Source of the DNA: Novipirellula galeiformis
GTDB lineage: Bacteria; Planctomycetota; Planctomycetia; Pirellulales; Pirellulaceae
Length of the DNA: 64,000 bases
Reading direction: 5' to 3'
NCBI RefSeq assembly: GCF_007860095.1
Contig: NZ_SJPT01000002.1
Location: 682,001-746,000 of the forward strand
The position numbers and the translations under genes were made by a program. Under the pieces are notes generated by a model, which saw only the letters and a program-made list of their open reading frames with translations, had not been told where the DNA came from and did no database searches. Shown here piece by piece: positions 38,107-46,756 of this stretch (positions are counted from its first letter, which is position 1; each line of letters begins with the position of its first letter).

Positions 38107-39064
38107 TCAACTGCTTGGCCAATCCGTTCCTGAATTCCCTTTCCCGCTTGCCGAACTAAGGCAACGAGGTAATGCCGGTGAGCGTTGATGGATGAGTCAC
38201 GCACCACGACAATCACGCCTCCGTGGGATCGCCAAGCAAACCCCCGCGGTCTAAACGTCTTGCAACCGACTGAGCGTCAAATTCCGATCCTTGTCTCTGC
38301 GAGATTGTGTTCGGTTGCGTCGGAGAAACGGAGGGCGTTAACGGCACGATGATCCCTTCCTGGGTTCGCGGACTCAAGCGACGCAGCGGCCTGCATTCGG
38401 CTTGACTTTAGATCCCTCGACCGCGGTTAGGACGCGCCACTTCCGCAACACTGCGTTGCGGTTCGCTGTCAGCAAAAGCATCGGGAAAGCAGGTTCAAAT
38501 CCTTCCCCTGCTTCGCGTCTTCGCAAGCATCTTCGGCCATGCACCGAGTATTGTTGAACGACATCCCCCCATGCATCCACATGACCGAGAGCGTTCTTGG
38601 TGCATTGCGATGTGGAAACGTCGTCGTGGTCGGGCGTGGCGTGTGATCGGACCTCGGTAGCCCGCATCATGCTCACTGCGTTATCATCTTGCTGCCCCCC
38701 CAATAACGGCCTCCTTATCGGGCGTTCGATCAACGCGTCATCGAACAAGTGGCCGCATGTTAAGCGTCCGACGACAATCGCTGGAAAGTCGCAACGGAGG
38801 AGGAATCCGTCGGTCCAGCGTTAACGTCTGGAGCAGAGCATGAGTCCGAGACTTAGTTAGCTTCCCGCGTGAGGCGGCATAGTGCATACTCTGACGCGTT
38901 ATTAGTCGCCCCAAAAAGCAACCTTTCGAGTTTCGCCCTATCGTCAAGTCACACTGCGTGAGAACCGATATGGGCCCCCGATCGTGACAACGGCGTATTG
39001 TCATGCTTGAGGGTGGAGTGCCGAATGGTCGAGCGACAAAGATTGAAAGCCTATCTGGTTACGG
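38107..39064. other. Gene-poor stretch 3
   Basis: 958 bases between the DUF1571 gene and psd. No supported gene is present; short frames are Arg/Ser-rich and start poorly. A pair of GTTAA-containing elements about 60 bases apart (38759-38825) loosely recalls recombination half-sites, but they do not form a clear inverted repeat. Confidence 0.4.
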
Positions 39065-39988
39065 ATGCAAATTGATATGGTCACCCCTCCACCACGCCTT
39101 CCGATCACGTTTTTTAACCGATATACGGATCAAATCGAACAAGAGGAGATTTACGGCGAATCGTTCTTGCGGTGGACGTATGAAAGTCGGGCCGGTCAGA
39201 TCGCTCTTGCCTTGGCCGCCAAACGTGTCTGGTTTTCAAAATGGTACGGATGGCGGATGGATCGCCCCGCCAGCCGAGCGAAGGTGTTGCCATTTATTGA
39301 AACCTACCGACTCGATCCAAACGAGTTTCTCGATGCTCCCGAGTCATTCCGTAGCTTTAACGAGTTCTTCTATCGCAAACTGAAGCCGTCGGCACGCCCA
39401 ATCGATGACAACTCCGACTCCATTGTGTTCCCCGCAGACGGGCGTCATTTGGCGATCGCGGATGTCTCACTCGCGGATGGTTTTTGGGTGAAAAGCCAAA
39501 AAATGGACCTCGCCCGGCTACTTGGAAGTCGGGAGTTGGCGGACCGATATGCCCGAGGCAGTATGTTGATCTCGCGTCTTTGTCCGGTCGATTACCATCG
39601 TTTTCACTTTCCCGTTGCCGGCAAAGCGAAGGAGACAACGATGATCCCGGGATCGCTATCTTCGGTCAATCCGATTGCGTTGCGCAAACGATTGGCGATC
39701 CTGTGGGAGAACAAACGGGTGCTGACCGAGATCGATACCGCGGCGTTGGGTACGGTCCAGATGATCGAGGTCGGAGCGGCCTGTGTCGGAGGAATATGGC
39801 AAACGTTCGCAGCGGGGGACGTCCCCAAGGGCGGCGACAAAGGATACTTCACTTTTGGCGGATCGATGACGATGGTTTTATTTGAGCCCGGACGAATCCA
39901 ATTCACACAAGATCTACTGCACCACTCGTCGCAGCAACGCGAACTCTATGCACGCATGGGCGATGTCGCCGGACACCGTGCAAACTAG
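39065..39988 (+). CDS. psd: Phosphatidylserine decarboxylase
   Basis: A 307-residue enzyme converting phosphatidylserine to phosphatidylethanolamine at the inner membrane. Conserved family features are FNEFFYRKLKPSARPID (98-114), VFPADGRH (121-128), LCPVDYHRFHFPVAG (172-186) and the C-terminal FGGSMTMVLFEPG (264-276). Cleavage would occur within GGS (265-267), making the pyruvoyl group from Ser267. The GGS variant replaces the LGST of proteobacterial enzymes but is known in other family branches. No phosphatidylserine synthase gene is adjacent. Met5 is an alternative start. Confidence 0.92.
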   Translation: MQIDMVTPPPRLPITFFNRYTDQIEQEEIYGESFLRWTYESRAGQIALALAAKRVWFSKWYGWRMDRPASRAKVLPFIETYRLDPNEFLDAPESFRSFNEFFYRKLKPSARPIDDNSDSIVFPADGRHLAIADVSLADGFWVKSQKMDLARLLGSRELADRYARGSMLISRLCPVDYHRFHFPVAGKAKETTMIPGSLSSVNPIALRKRLAILWENKRVLTEIDTAALGTVQMIEVGAACVGGIWQTFAAGDVPKGGDKGYFTFGGSMTMVLFEPGRIQFTQDLLHHSSQQRELYARMGDVAGHRAN

Positions 39989-40009
39989 GGCACACTAAGA
40001 ATTGATATG

Positions 40010-40070
40010 GGATGTAGCTCCGGATCCCACCGCCCAATCACCAGCTATCCGGTAGGAGCCGGCTCTACAA
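40010..40070. repeat. Palindromic extragenic element or terminator
   Basis: In the 147-bp convergent spacer after psd, GTAGGAGCCGGCTCTAC (40052-40068) is nearly self-complementary around the perfect palindrome GAGCCGGCTC. A related GTAGCTCCGGATCC lies about 40 bases earlier. It could be a shared terminator or a REP-like element; no T-run follows. Confidence 0.4.
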
Positions 40071-40135
40071 GCTGTGCGAAAAGACTCTACCGTCCTAGCT
40101 TCGTCGTCGCGATTACGATCTCGCTATTTCAAGGC

Positions 40136-41602
40136 TCATCCCTTCGTCAAGATATCTTCGAGGACATGACCATGCACATCGGTTAGGCGTCGCTCGAAAC
40201 CGTTGTAATAATAGGTCAACCGCTCGTGATCGAGGCCCAGCAAATGCAAGATGGTGGCGTGGAGATCGTACACCGTCGAGACGTTTTCGATCGCTCGATA
40301 GCCGAATTCATCGGTGGCTCCGTAAGTGAACGGTGCCTTGACTCCCGCGCCCATCATCCATGCGGTGAAGCCTTCGGGGTTGTGGTCGCGCCCGCTGGCC
40401 CCCTTTTGAAACGTAGGCATTCGACCAAATTCAGTGACCCACACGACCAGCGTATCCTCGAGCAATCCTCGCTGCTTCATATCTCGCAGTAACGCCGCGC
40501 ATGGCTGATCCAGCACCGGGCCGTGTTGACTGTATTGCTCGAAGAGATGTTTGTGGCCATCCCAATTGCTGACCCCTTCGCCGCCCGTTTGATAGGCTCC
40601 GTTAAAAAGCTGAACAAAACGCACGCCTTGCTCGATCAAACGCCGAGCCAAAATGCAATTCTTGGCAAAATCGGCCTTCAGCGGATTTTTGGTATCGTCA
40701 GCTCCATAGGCACGCCAAGTGTGCTTCGTCTCGGTCGTTAAATCGGTCACTTGCGGCACGCTCAATTGCATCCGAGCGGCGAGTTCGTAGCTGGAGATCC
40801 GTGCGGCAAGTTCGCTGTCTCCCGGGAACTGCTCGAGATGTCGTTGGTTCATCTGTTCCAAGAATTTACGAGTGGCGCGATCGGTCTGGGCGGAGGTGCC
40901 CGGCGGAATCTCCAGGTGGCTCAGTGGCTTGGTGGCATTGAACTGCGTGCCCTGAAATGCGGCCGGCAGAAAACCAGGCCCCCAATTGTTAACGCTCGAC
41001 TGAGGGGTGCCACGAGGATCGGCGATGGCGACGTAGGATGGTAGGTTTTCATTTTCCGTTCCGAGTGCCCACGTCGTCCAAGCGCCCATGCTCGGGAAAC
41101 CATCGAGCGTATTCCCGGTCGACATTAAATTTTCGCCGGGACCGTGCGTGTTAGTTTTTCCCGTCAACGAATGCAGAAAGCACATGTCATCGGCGAGTTC
41201 CGCTAAGTTGGGCAATAACTCGGAAACCATCTTGCCCGACTCGCCTCGTGGTTTGAACTCCCAAGGGCTTTGGGTCAACATGCCCTGCTCGCCTTGGAAT
41301 GTGACAAGATTCTCGGCACCGGGAAGGGGTTGACCGTTCCGCTTAATCAGCTCGGGTTTAAAATCAAACGTATCGAGTTGGCTGCACGCACCGGCACAGA
41401 AAATAACCAGCACGTTTTTCGCTGCGGCACGATGGTGCGGTTCACGTGCGGCAAAGGGACGCGCCGGATCAATCGATGGCCCAACGGAAGAGGGCGTTTT
41501 GGCAAGCAATTGTTGTTGATCGAGTAGACTCGTCAAGGCGATCCCGCCCAACCCGGTCGCAGCGTCCGCCAAGAATTTGCGTCGATGAAGAAGTTCGTTC
41601 AT
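40136..41602 (-). CDS. DUF1501 protein, Tat-exported
   Basis: A 488-residue protein of the DUF1501 family, related to sulfatase/alkaline phosphatase-fold proteins. The N-terminus [20 protein letters not shown] is a twin-arginine signal. Family segments include [20 protein letters not shown] (about 64-83), [19 protein letters not shown] (about 413-431) and [26 protein letters not shown] is placed four to five bases before the ATG. It lies 19 bp downstream of a DUF1549/DUF1553 gene on the same strand, the standard planctomycete pair. The biochemical function of the pair is not established. Confidence 0.92.
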   Translation of the reverse strand: MNELLHRRKFLADAATGLGGIALTSLLDQQQLLAKTPSSVGPSIDPARPFAAREPHHRAAAKNVLVIFCAGACSQLDTFDFKPELIKRNGQPLPGAENLVTFQGEQGMLTQSPWEFKPRGESGKMVSELLPNLAELADDMCFLHSLTGKTNTHGPGENLMSTGNTLDGFPSMGAWTTWALGTENENLPSYVAIADPRGTPQSSVNNWGPGFLPAAFQGTQFNATKPLSHLEIPPGTSAQTDRATRKFLEQMNQRHLEQFPGDSELAARISSYELAARMQLSVPQVTDLTTETKHTWRAYGADDTKNPLKADFAKNCILARRLIEQGVRFVQLFNGAYQTGGEGVSNWDGHKHLFEQYSQHGPVLDQPCAALLRDMKQRGLLEDTLVVWVTEFGRMPTFQKGASGRDHNPEGFTAWMMGAGVKAPFTYGATDEFGYRAIENVSTVYDLHATILHLLGLDHERLTYYYNGFERRLTDVHGHVLEDILTKG

Positions 41603-41621
41603 GGTGCTCCGCAGACATTGA

Positions 41622-44600
41622 TTAGGGAATGAAGACGAACTCGTTGGAATTCAGAATCACGCGAGTGAATTGATCGAGCCCATGCTGTTCAATGAACCGC
41701 GTGCTATCGCGAATTTCCTGCTGCGACGGTCGTCGCTGGAAACAGAGCTGCCAAGCACGCGTGATCTGTGCAGGAATTGAATCCGCTTCTTGTTGCAATC
41801 GCGTGGCAAGTATTCCCGTCTGCTGCATCACAAAGGGACTATTGAGAAGATTCAACGCTTGCAGCGGCGTGGTTGATCGGCTGCGTTTAGGAGTGACCAT
41901 GCTCGCATCGGGGCAATCGAAGGCGCCAAAGACCGGCTCTCTTTCTTGGCGGACCTTGGTCATGTAAATCATGCGGCGCCAATCCTCAGGCCCATAGACG
42001 GATTTGGGATGGTAGTGCCGGACGTTCTCTAGCTCCACTTCAAAACCGCTGAAGCCTGGACCGCCCAACTTTGCGAGATCCAACGAGCCACTGGCCGCCA
42101 GCATCGAATCGCGAATCCCCTCGGCCTCGAGTCGTCGCGTCGGGAACCGCCACAGCAGCCGAGCATTGGCGTCCACGTTGAGTCCTTGAGGCGTGGGGCG
42201 ACTGGATTGTTGCCACGTGTGCGAATTCAAGATCAGCCGATGAAGATGCTTGAGCGACCATTCACTCTCCATCAATTCAACCGCTAGCCAATCGAGTAAT
42301 TCAGGGTGCGTGGGTGCGGTTCCGTTGAGCCCGAAGTCGCTTGGCGTGTCTACAATGCCAACCCCAAAATGAAACTGCCAAAGTCGATTGACGATGACTC
42401 GAGCGGTCAGCGGGTTTTCTTTGCTGGTCACCCAATCGGCGAATGCCTCTCGTCGTTGCTGTTCGGGCGTATCGAGAGGCAAGTCGAGCGACGCGAAAAC
42501 CGCGATGCCGTCTGGCCCGACTCGGTCACGTTTCGCATCCGGTTCACCACGGTACAAACGATACGTTGGACCGGGTTGCTTAAACCGTCCAATCCAAGCT
42601 TTCGTCGTCGATTGCAGTTCAGCTCTTTCCGCCTGGATTTGTTCCAATCGCTCAAGCCAAGCCTGGCCTTGTTGAACGTCCGACTCGGGGAATCCGGTGA
42701 ACACGTAGGGGGACTGGTTCGTCGACTTCGATGGCGTCAACCGATCGGCCGAAGACGCCAGCAATTCCCAGTGGCCGGGGTCGGAGGCACATTCGATGCG
42801 GTACTCAATAGCGAGGCGATCCTGGTACTGCCCTTCGCGATCGCGTGCCCATTCGATCCGATCGATCGTGGTCACCGCCGGCAACTCGATCTGGACCCAC
42901 CCTCCCGACTCGGCAGCAGCGATCCAACTGCGTTGGTTACCGTATTGACCGTCGTTAATCTGTGTTAGCTTGTGTATCGGATGCTTGAAATCGCCGGAGG
43001 ACGTCGCAATGGCTCCGCTGCTAGCGAGAGCGACGTTAAGCTCGCCCGAGAAAATTTCAAGTTCATCAATACAAGGCTCACTTCCATTGGTTGCATCGAT
43101 CCAAAAGCGAACGTACTTTGCTTGGCGTGCTGGAAAGCGTTCGATGTTGTGCGTTGCTTTAACGCTTTCACGAGGTGCATGAGACGCAGTGCCCGAGTCT
43201 TCTGATACGGCTTGGAACACGATCACATCACTGGTGATGGCGCTGCCGTTCTCGCCCCCTTCGAGAACGATCCGATCGTTGGGTTCAATCCAATGCACAC
43301 CAGCGTCGTACAATCCGCTCCAAAGTTTTACGCCTGTCGGCTGCCCTGATCCGTCGGCGAGTCGTTGTTGATCGATCTTCGCGATTTCGGTTCGCCCGGT
43401 GCCGGATTGCAGGATATAGCGAGCATCGGTGGTATGCGATTTGAAGCCAGCGCCCCAACTGAGCCAAATCCGATACCTTCCACGCTGATTCGGTTGGTAG
43501 TGAACGACCTCTTTTTTAAACTCATTTTTCCACCACGTATAACGGCCGCCACCGAGATTGGGGCTCACGCCACCAAGGTCCGCAGCGACGCCGGAGGGTG
43601 TCACCCGCGGTTCAGCCTCCGCGTCATCGATCGCGAACAGACTCGAATTACGGCCCCGCACGAATTTCGCCAACGAATCCTCTAAGCCCTGGATCTCGTG
43701 CTCAATCTCGGCAAGCTTCTGCTTGGATTGCTCGCTTAACGGGATCACCCCATCGCCATGTTGAACTCCCGCAAAGACGGCTTGCATTGCGTAGTAGTCT
43801 TTCTGAGTGATCGGATCAAATTTGTGGTTATGGCACCGAGCGCACCCCGTGGTTAACCCCAAGAACGCGGTACCGCAGGTATTGATCATGTCATCGAGTT
43901 CGTTCATGCGTTGCATTTGCAACAATTTCGCGTCCGGACTCTTGACCTGGTCTACGGGCCCAGCCACTAAGAACGCGGTTCCGATCGCGGATCCCATTGC
44001 GTCGCCCGCAATTTGTTCACGAACAAATTGATCGTAAGGTTTGTCATCATTAAGCGAACCGATGACCCAGTCCCGATAACGCCAAGCCGTTGGCCGTTCG
44101 CGATTCATTTCAAAACCATGCGTTTCAGCAAAGCGAACCAGATCGAGCCAATGGCTGGCCCATCGCTCGCCGTAATGCTGGCTAGCAAGCACCCGATCGA
44201 CAAGATTGCCCCACGCGTGTTCCTCGGGATCGTTGACAAACGCGTCGACTTGTTCGGGTGTCGGGGGCAATCCGAGCATCACGAGATACAACCGCCGTAT
44301 GAGCACCCGACGATCCGCTTGTGGCGATGGCGACAACCCGATCGTGCTGAGTTTGTGACGAATGAATCCATCGATGTTATCGGCCGTGACCGGACGCGTG
44401 ACTCGACGGAATGACCAGTGCGTCAATTCAGTCGTCTCGGTCGCGGGGCCGTAGTGTTCAGGTGTCTTGGCACCATCGGCAATCCATCGTTCGATGTGTT
44501 TGATCTGCTCGGCGGACAAAGAGTCATCGGGAGGCATTTCAAGCCCAGATTCTTGGTGTTTGATCAATTTCACCAAGAAACTAGCGGCCGGGTCACCCGG

Positions 44601-44873
44601 CACCACCGCCGCTTCACCTGAGTTGCCACCGCGGAGCATGTTAGCCAACCGGTCGAGTCGGAGTTGACCGCTGGGTTCATCTTCACCATGACAATCGAGA
44701 CAGTGCTCCTGTAGGATCGGTTCAATGTCGTTCGTGAAGTCAACCGCGAGAAGATAGGACGAAAACGTAAACGAAAGGATCATCAAGAGAAACGCCGCAC
44801 ACAATCGCTGCGCGGGCCGAGGCCTTCGTCCAATCATTAAACATCCCATCAATCGGTCGATAGTGGCGGTCAT
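41622..44873 (-). CDS. Planctomycete cytochrome-like DUF1549/DUF1553 protein
   Basis: A 1083-residue secreted protein. After a signal-anchor (about 22-43) comes a PSCyt1-type heme motif, C58-L-D-C61-H62-G. DUF1549 spans about 155-365 and ends in [22 protein letters not shown] discoidin-like (F5/8 type C) carbohydrate-binding region lies about 580-720, suggested by [23 protein letters not shown] and [23 protein letters not shown]1553 fills the C-terminal 300 residues ([24 protein letters not shown]). It is the upstream partner of the DUF1501 gene. A role in extracellular polymer degradation is commonly proposed but unproven. Confidence 0.9.
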   Translation of the reverse strand: MTATIDRLMGCLMIGRRPRPAQRLCAAFLLMILSFTFSSYLLAVDFTNDIEPILQEHCLDCHGEDEPSGQLRLDRLANMLRGGNSGEAAVVPGDPAASFLVKLIKHQESGLEMPPDDSLSAEQIKHIERWIADGAKTPEHYGPATETTELTHWSFRRVTRPVTADNIDGFIRHKLSTIGLSPSPQADRRVLIRRLYLVMLGLPPTPEQVDAFVNDPEEHAWGNLVDRVLASQHYGERWASHWLDLVRFAETHGFEMNRERPTAWRYRDWVIGSLNDDKPYDQFVREQIAGDAMGSAIGTAFLVAGPVDQVKSPDAKLLQMQRMNELDDMINTCGTAFLGLTTGCARCHNHKFDPITQKDYYAMQAVFAGVQHGDGVIPLSEQSKQKLAEIEHEIQGLEDSLAKFVRGRNSSLFAIDDAEAEPRVTPSGVAADLGGVSPNLGGGRYTWWKNEFKKEVVHYQPNQRGRYRIWLSWGAGFKSHTTDARYILQSGTGRTEIAKIDQQRLADGSGQPTGVKLWSGLYDAGVHWIEPNDRIVLEGGENGSAITSDVIVFQAVSEDSGTASHAPRESVKATHNIERFPARQAKYVRFWIDATNGSEPCIDELEIFSGELNVALASSGAIATSSGDFKHPIHKLTQINDGQYGNQRSWIAAAESGGWVQIELPAVTTIDRIEWARDREGQYQDRLAIEYRIECASDPGHWELLASSADRLTPSKSTNQSPYVFTGFPESDVQQGQAWLERLEQIQAERAELQSTTKAWIGRFKQPGPTYRLYRGEPDAKRDRVGPDGIAVFASLDLPLDTPEQQRREAFADWVTSKENPLTARVIVNRLWQFHFGVGIVDTPSDFGLNGTAPTHPELLDWLAVELMESEWSLKHLHRLILNSHTWQQSSRPTPQGLNVDANARLLWRFPTRRLEAEGIRDSMLAASGSLDLAKLGGPGFSGFEVELENVRHYHPKSVYGPEDWRRMIYMTKVRQEREPVFGAFDCPDASMVTPKRSRSTTPLQALNLLNSPFVMQQTGILATRLQQEADSIPAQITRAWQLCFQRRPSQQEIRDSTRFIEQHGLDQFTRVILNSNEFVFIP

Positions 44874-45734
44874 GGCAGGGCACCTACCGATGCTGGGCTT
44901 AGGGGCTCAGTCGGCACTGGGGAACATCACGTCAGCGAATTATAACAGAACACAACTGTTAACGTGGCAGCCGGACATGTTGGGTTCGTCTGGGACCGCC
45001 TTTTGATCACACCACTCCCTATGGCGAGGCCCGCGTCGTCCACTCTCTCTCGATCTGTTGAAAATCGAATGCGATCCATGACCTGGATTCCCGCTCGCGA
45101 GCGGTTCGAACACGAAATCCTCCTTTCTCCCCAACAATGACAAACGACTAACCGGGGAATCATCGTAGTTTCGCTTCCGCAACGTATCCGCTCCAATCTC
45201 AAGGTCCGTTCAAGACCTTAGCGAGTCTGCGGGTTCCAACCTTTTCGGCGCGTAATACCGCATCGACTACGTTTTGCTCCCGAACGAGCTTACGCTCAGC
45301 AGATCCCAGGGCTGTTCGTCACCCAGAACGGTGATCCGTGGAGGATCAAGTCGCATTCGATGGCGTACTTCGATCGTTTCCCACGCCAAACGCTGAACCA
45401 GATAGACCAAGACCAAGTCGCCAATCAACCGTCCCGACTCTCCACACATAGGTCTTTGTGATAGCGGGCCTGATTAGGCGAAGCGGTGTCACGTCGGCCA
45501 CCTCGTCGCTCAGGGTTGTCGGTTGGTAAAAGTGCAACCCTTTGTCCGTACGCCTCCCAAAGTCCTTGAACCGTGGAATTCGCGGCGGAGACTCGCTTTG
45601 GCTGCTTACAAACGTGGCTGGTGTCACCAACGTGAGAAAACTCGTCGTATCCATTTGCGGATTAAAGAAGCACCGACGCCGGAGCCTTGCCTCACCCTTA
45701 GCCGCATGCGACTGGCCGCCGTACACGTGGCCAT

Positions 45735-45811
45735 AGGAATCGTGGCCAACGGGAATCGTGGCCACAGGAATCGTGGCCACAGGAATCGTGGCCAACGGGA
45801 TCGTGGCCAAC
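45735..45811. repeat. 15-16 bp tandem repeat, 5 copies
   Basis: Five consecutive units of the form AGGAATCGTGGCCAC or GGGAATCGTGGCCAAC, preceded by a partial unit. The units contain TGGCCA palindromes. Read on minus most keep a five-codon period, which creates a spurious VATIP-repeat frame. Confidence 0.88.
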
Positions 45812-45897
45812 GGGATTACGTCCCCCATCCGCCCATCGGCCCATGAACATTCTCGCCGAATCATTCGAGCCTATTTGCTATCGTCGTGTTTGCGGCC

Positions 45898-45936
45898 CCT
45901 CGAGCCTACCTCGAGCCTACCTCGAGCCTACCTCGG
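45898..45936. repeat. 11-bp tandem repeat, 3.5 copies
   Basis: Three perfect copies of CCTCGAGCCTA at 45898, 45909 and 45920 plus a partial fourth. Each contains the palindrome CTCGAG. It lies about 190 bases upstream of the sigma factor start. Confidence 0.9.
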
Positions 45937-46045
45937 ACCGCATTCGCTCCGCTTAACCCTTCGCAGGTTAATGACTTACGTCTTCCTAACCGCGTTTGCA
46001 ATCAACAAAGTGCTCGACGAAGTGAAGGGGGAAACGGGATCCGAA

Positions 46046-46073
46046 TTGAACAAGTTCGGAAATTATTTATCTT
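46046..46073 (+). promoter_or_regulatory. Candidate promoter of the sigma-kinase operon
   Basis: TTGAAC (46046-46051) and TATCTT (46068-46073) are separated by 16 bases in an AT-rich stretch and lie about 55 bases before the start codon. The -35 box matches consensus well and the -10 box moderately. Confidence 0.4.
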
Positions 46074-46126
46074 AATGCAGTGACGGATTCGTCCAAAGTC
46101 AGCCTGGATAGGTAAGGAGACGAGCG

Positions 46127-46756
46127 GTGTTGAATGAAACAAAACTTGATGCTGCGTCGGAACGCTTACGCCGAGCAATCCAAGGGGATCGCGAGAGCCT
46201 TGAAACGTTGCTACCAAGCTACATCGGCTATTTGAAGGTGCTGTCGCGAACCCAGTTAGACAAACGCATCCAGCACCGCGTGAGTCCCTCGGACTTGGTT
46301 CAAGAAACCTTACTCGAAGCGCATCGTGACTTTGCTAAATTCCAAGGGACGACCATCGAAGAATTCACCGGATGGCTTCGGCGAATCCTCGTCCACAATC
46401 TGGCTCAAGCGGTGGGAACCCACATGTTAGCTGCAAAGCGTGACGTACGTCGCGAACAAGTGATCGAGAATTTCTCGGGCGCCATCGACCGGTCACACCT
46501 GCGTCTTTCGGCATTATTGTTCGACCGTCGTCGCACCCCAGCCTCCGAGGCCGATCATCAAGAGTCGCTCACGCGAATGGCAAACGCACTTGAAACCTTG
46601 CCCTCAGACTATCGCCAAGTGATCGTGCTGCGACATCTCGACGGATTGCCCTTCCGCTTGGTCGCAGAGCGGATGCAGCGGACGCCGGGGGCGGCACGAA
46701 TGCTGTGGTTAAGGGCAATTGAACAACTTCGTTTAACGATGGCGATAAACTCATGA
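46127..46756 (+). CDS. RNA polymerase sigma factor, ECF-like planctomycete type
   Basis: A 209-residue sigma-70-family factor. Region 2 is HRVSPSDLVQETLLEAHRDFAKF (about 50-73) followed by FTGWLRRILVHNLAQAVGTH. Region 4 helix-turn-helix is LPSDYRQVIVLRHLDGLPFR with LVAERMQRTPGAARMLWLRAIEQL (about 160-205). The start is GTG at 46127, chosen because AAGGAGA lies eight bases upstream and the coding content begins there. It overlaps the kinase gene by 4 bp (ATGA), so both are made together, implying phospho-control or shared signalling. Its target promoters are unknown. Confidence 0.9.
   Translation: MLNETKLDAASERLRRAIQGDRESLETLLPSYIGYLKVLSRTQLDKRIQHRVSPSDLVQETLLEAHRDFAKFQGTTIEEFTGWLRRILVHNLAQAVGTHMLAAKRDVRREQVIENFSGAIDRSHLRLSALLFDRRRTPASEADHQESLTRMANALETLPSDYRQVIVLRHLDGLPFRLVAERMQRTPGAARMLWLRAIEQLRLTMAINS

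Larger units (their letters stand above)
44874..46126. other. 1.25-kb intergenic region with two tandem arrays
   Basis: No gene is supported between the DUF1553 gene and the sigma factor gene. A minus-strand frame at about 45267-45449 has protein-like hydrophobic composition (RLIGDLVLVYLVQRLAWE) and could be a relic of a decayed gene. Two tandem arrays at 45735-45811 and 45898-45936 lie nearer the sigma gene. The rest shows no recognised element. Confidence 0.45.

Noticed and set aside
34441-39064. Integron cassette array in the gene-poor region
   Set aside because: A few GTTAA/GTTAG-like heptamers occur but no paired inverted core sites at cassette ends and no integrase gene was seen.
45346-45864. 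Minus-strand frame with VATIP repeats
   Set aside because: The pentapeptide repeat is only the 15-16 bp DNA repeat translated; no start signal, no neighbouring operon, and flanking sequence is not protein-like throughout.
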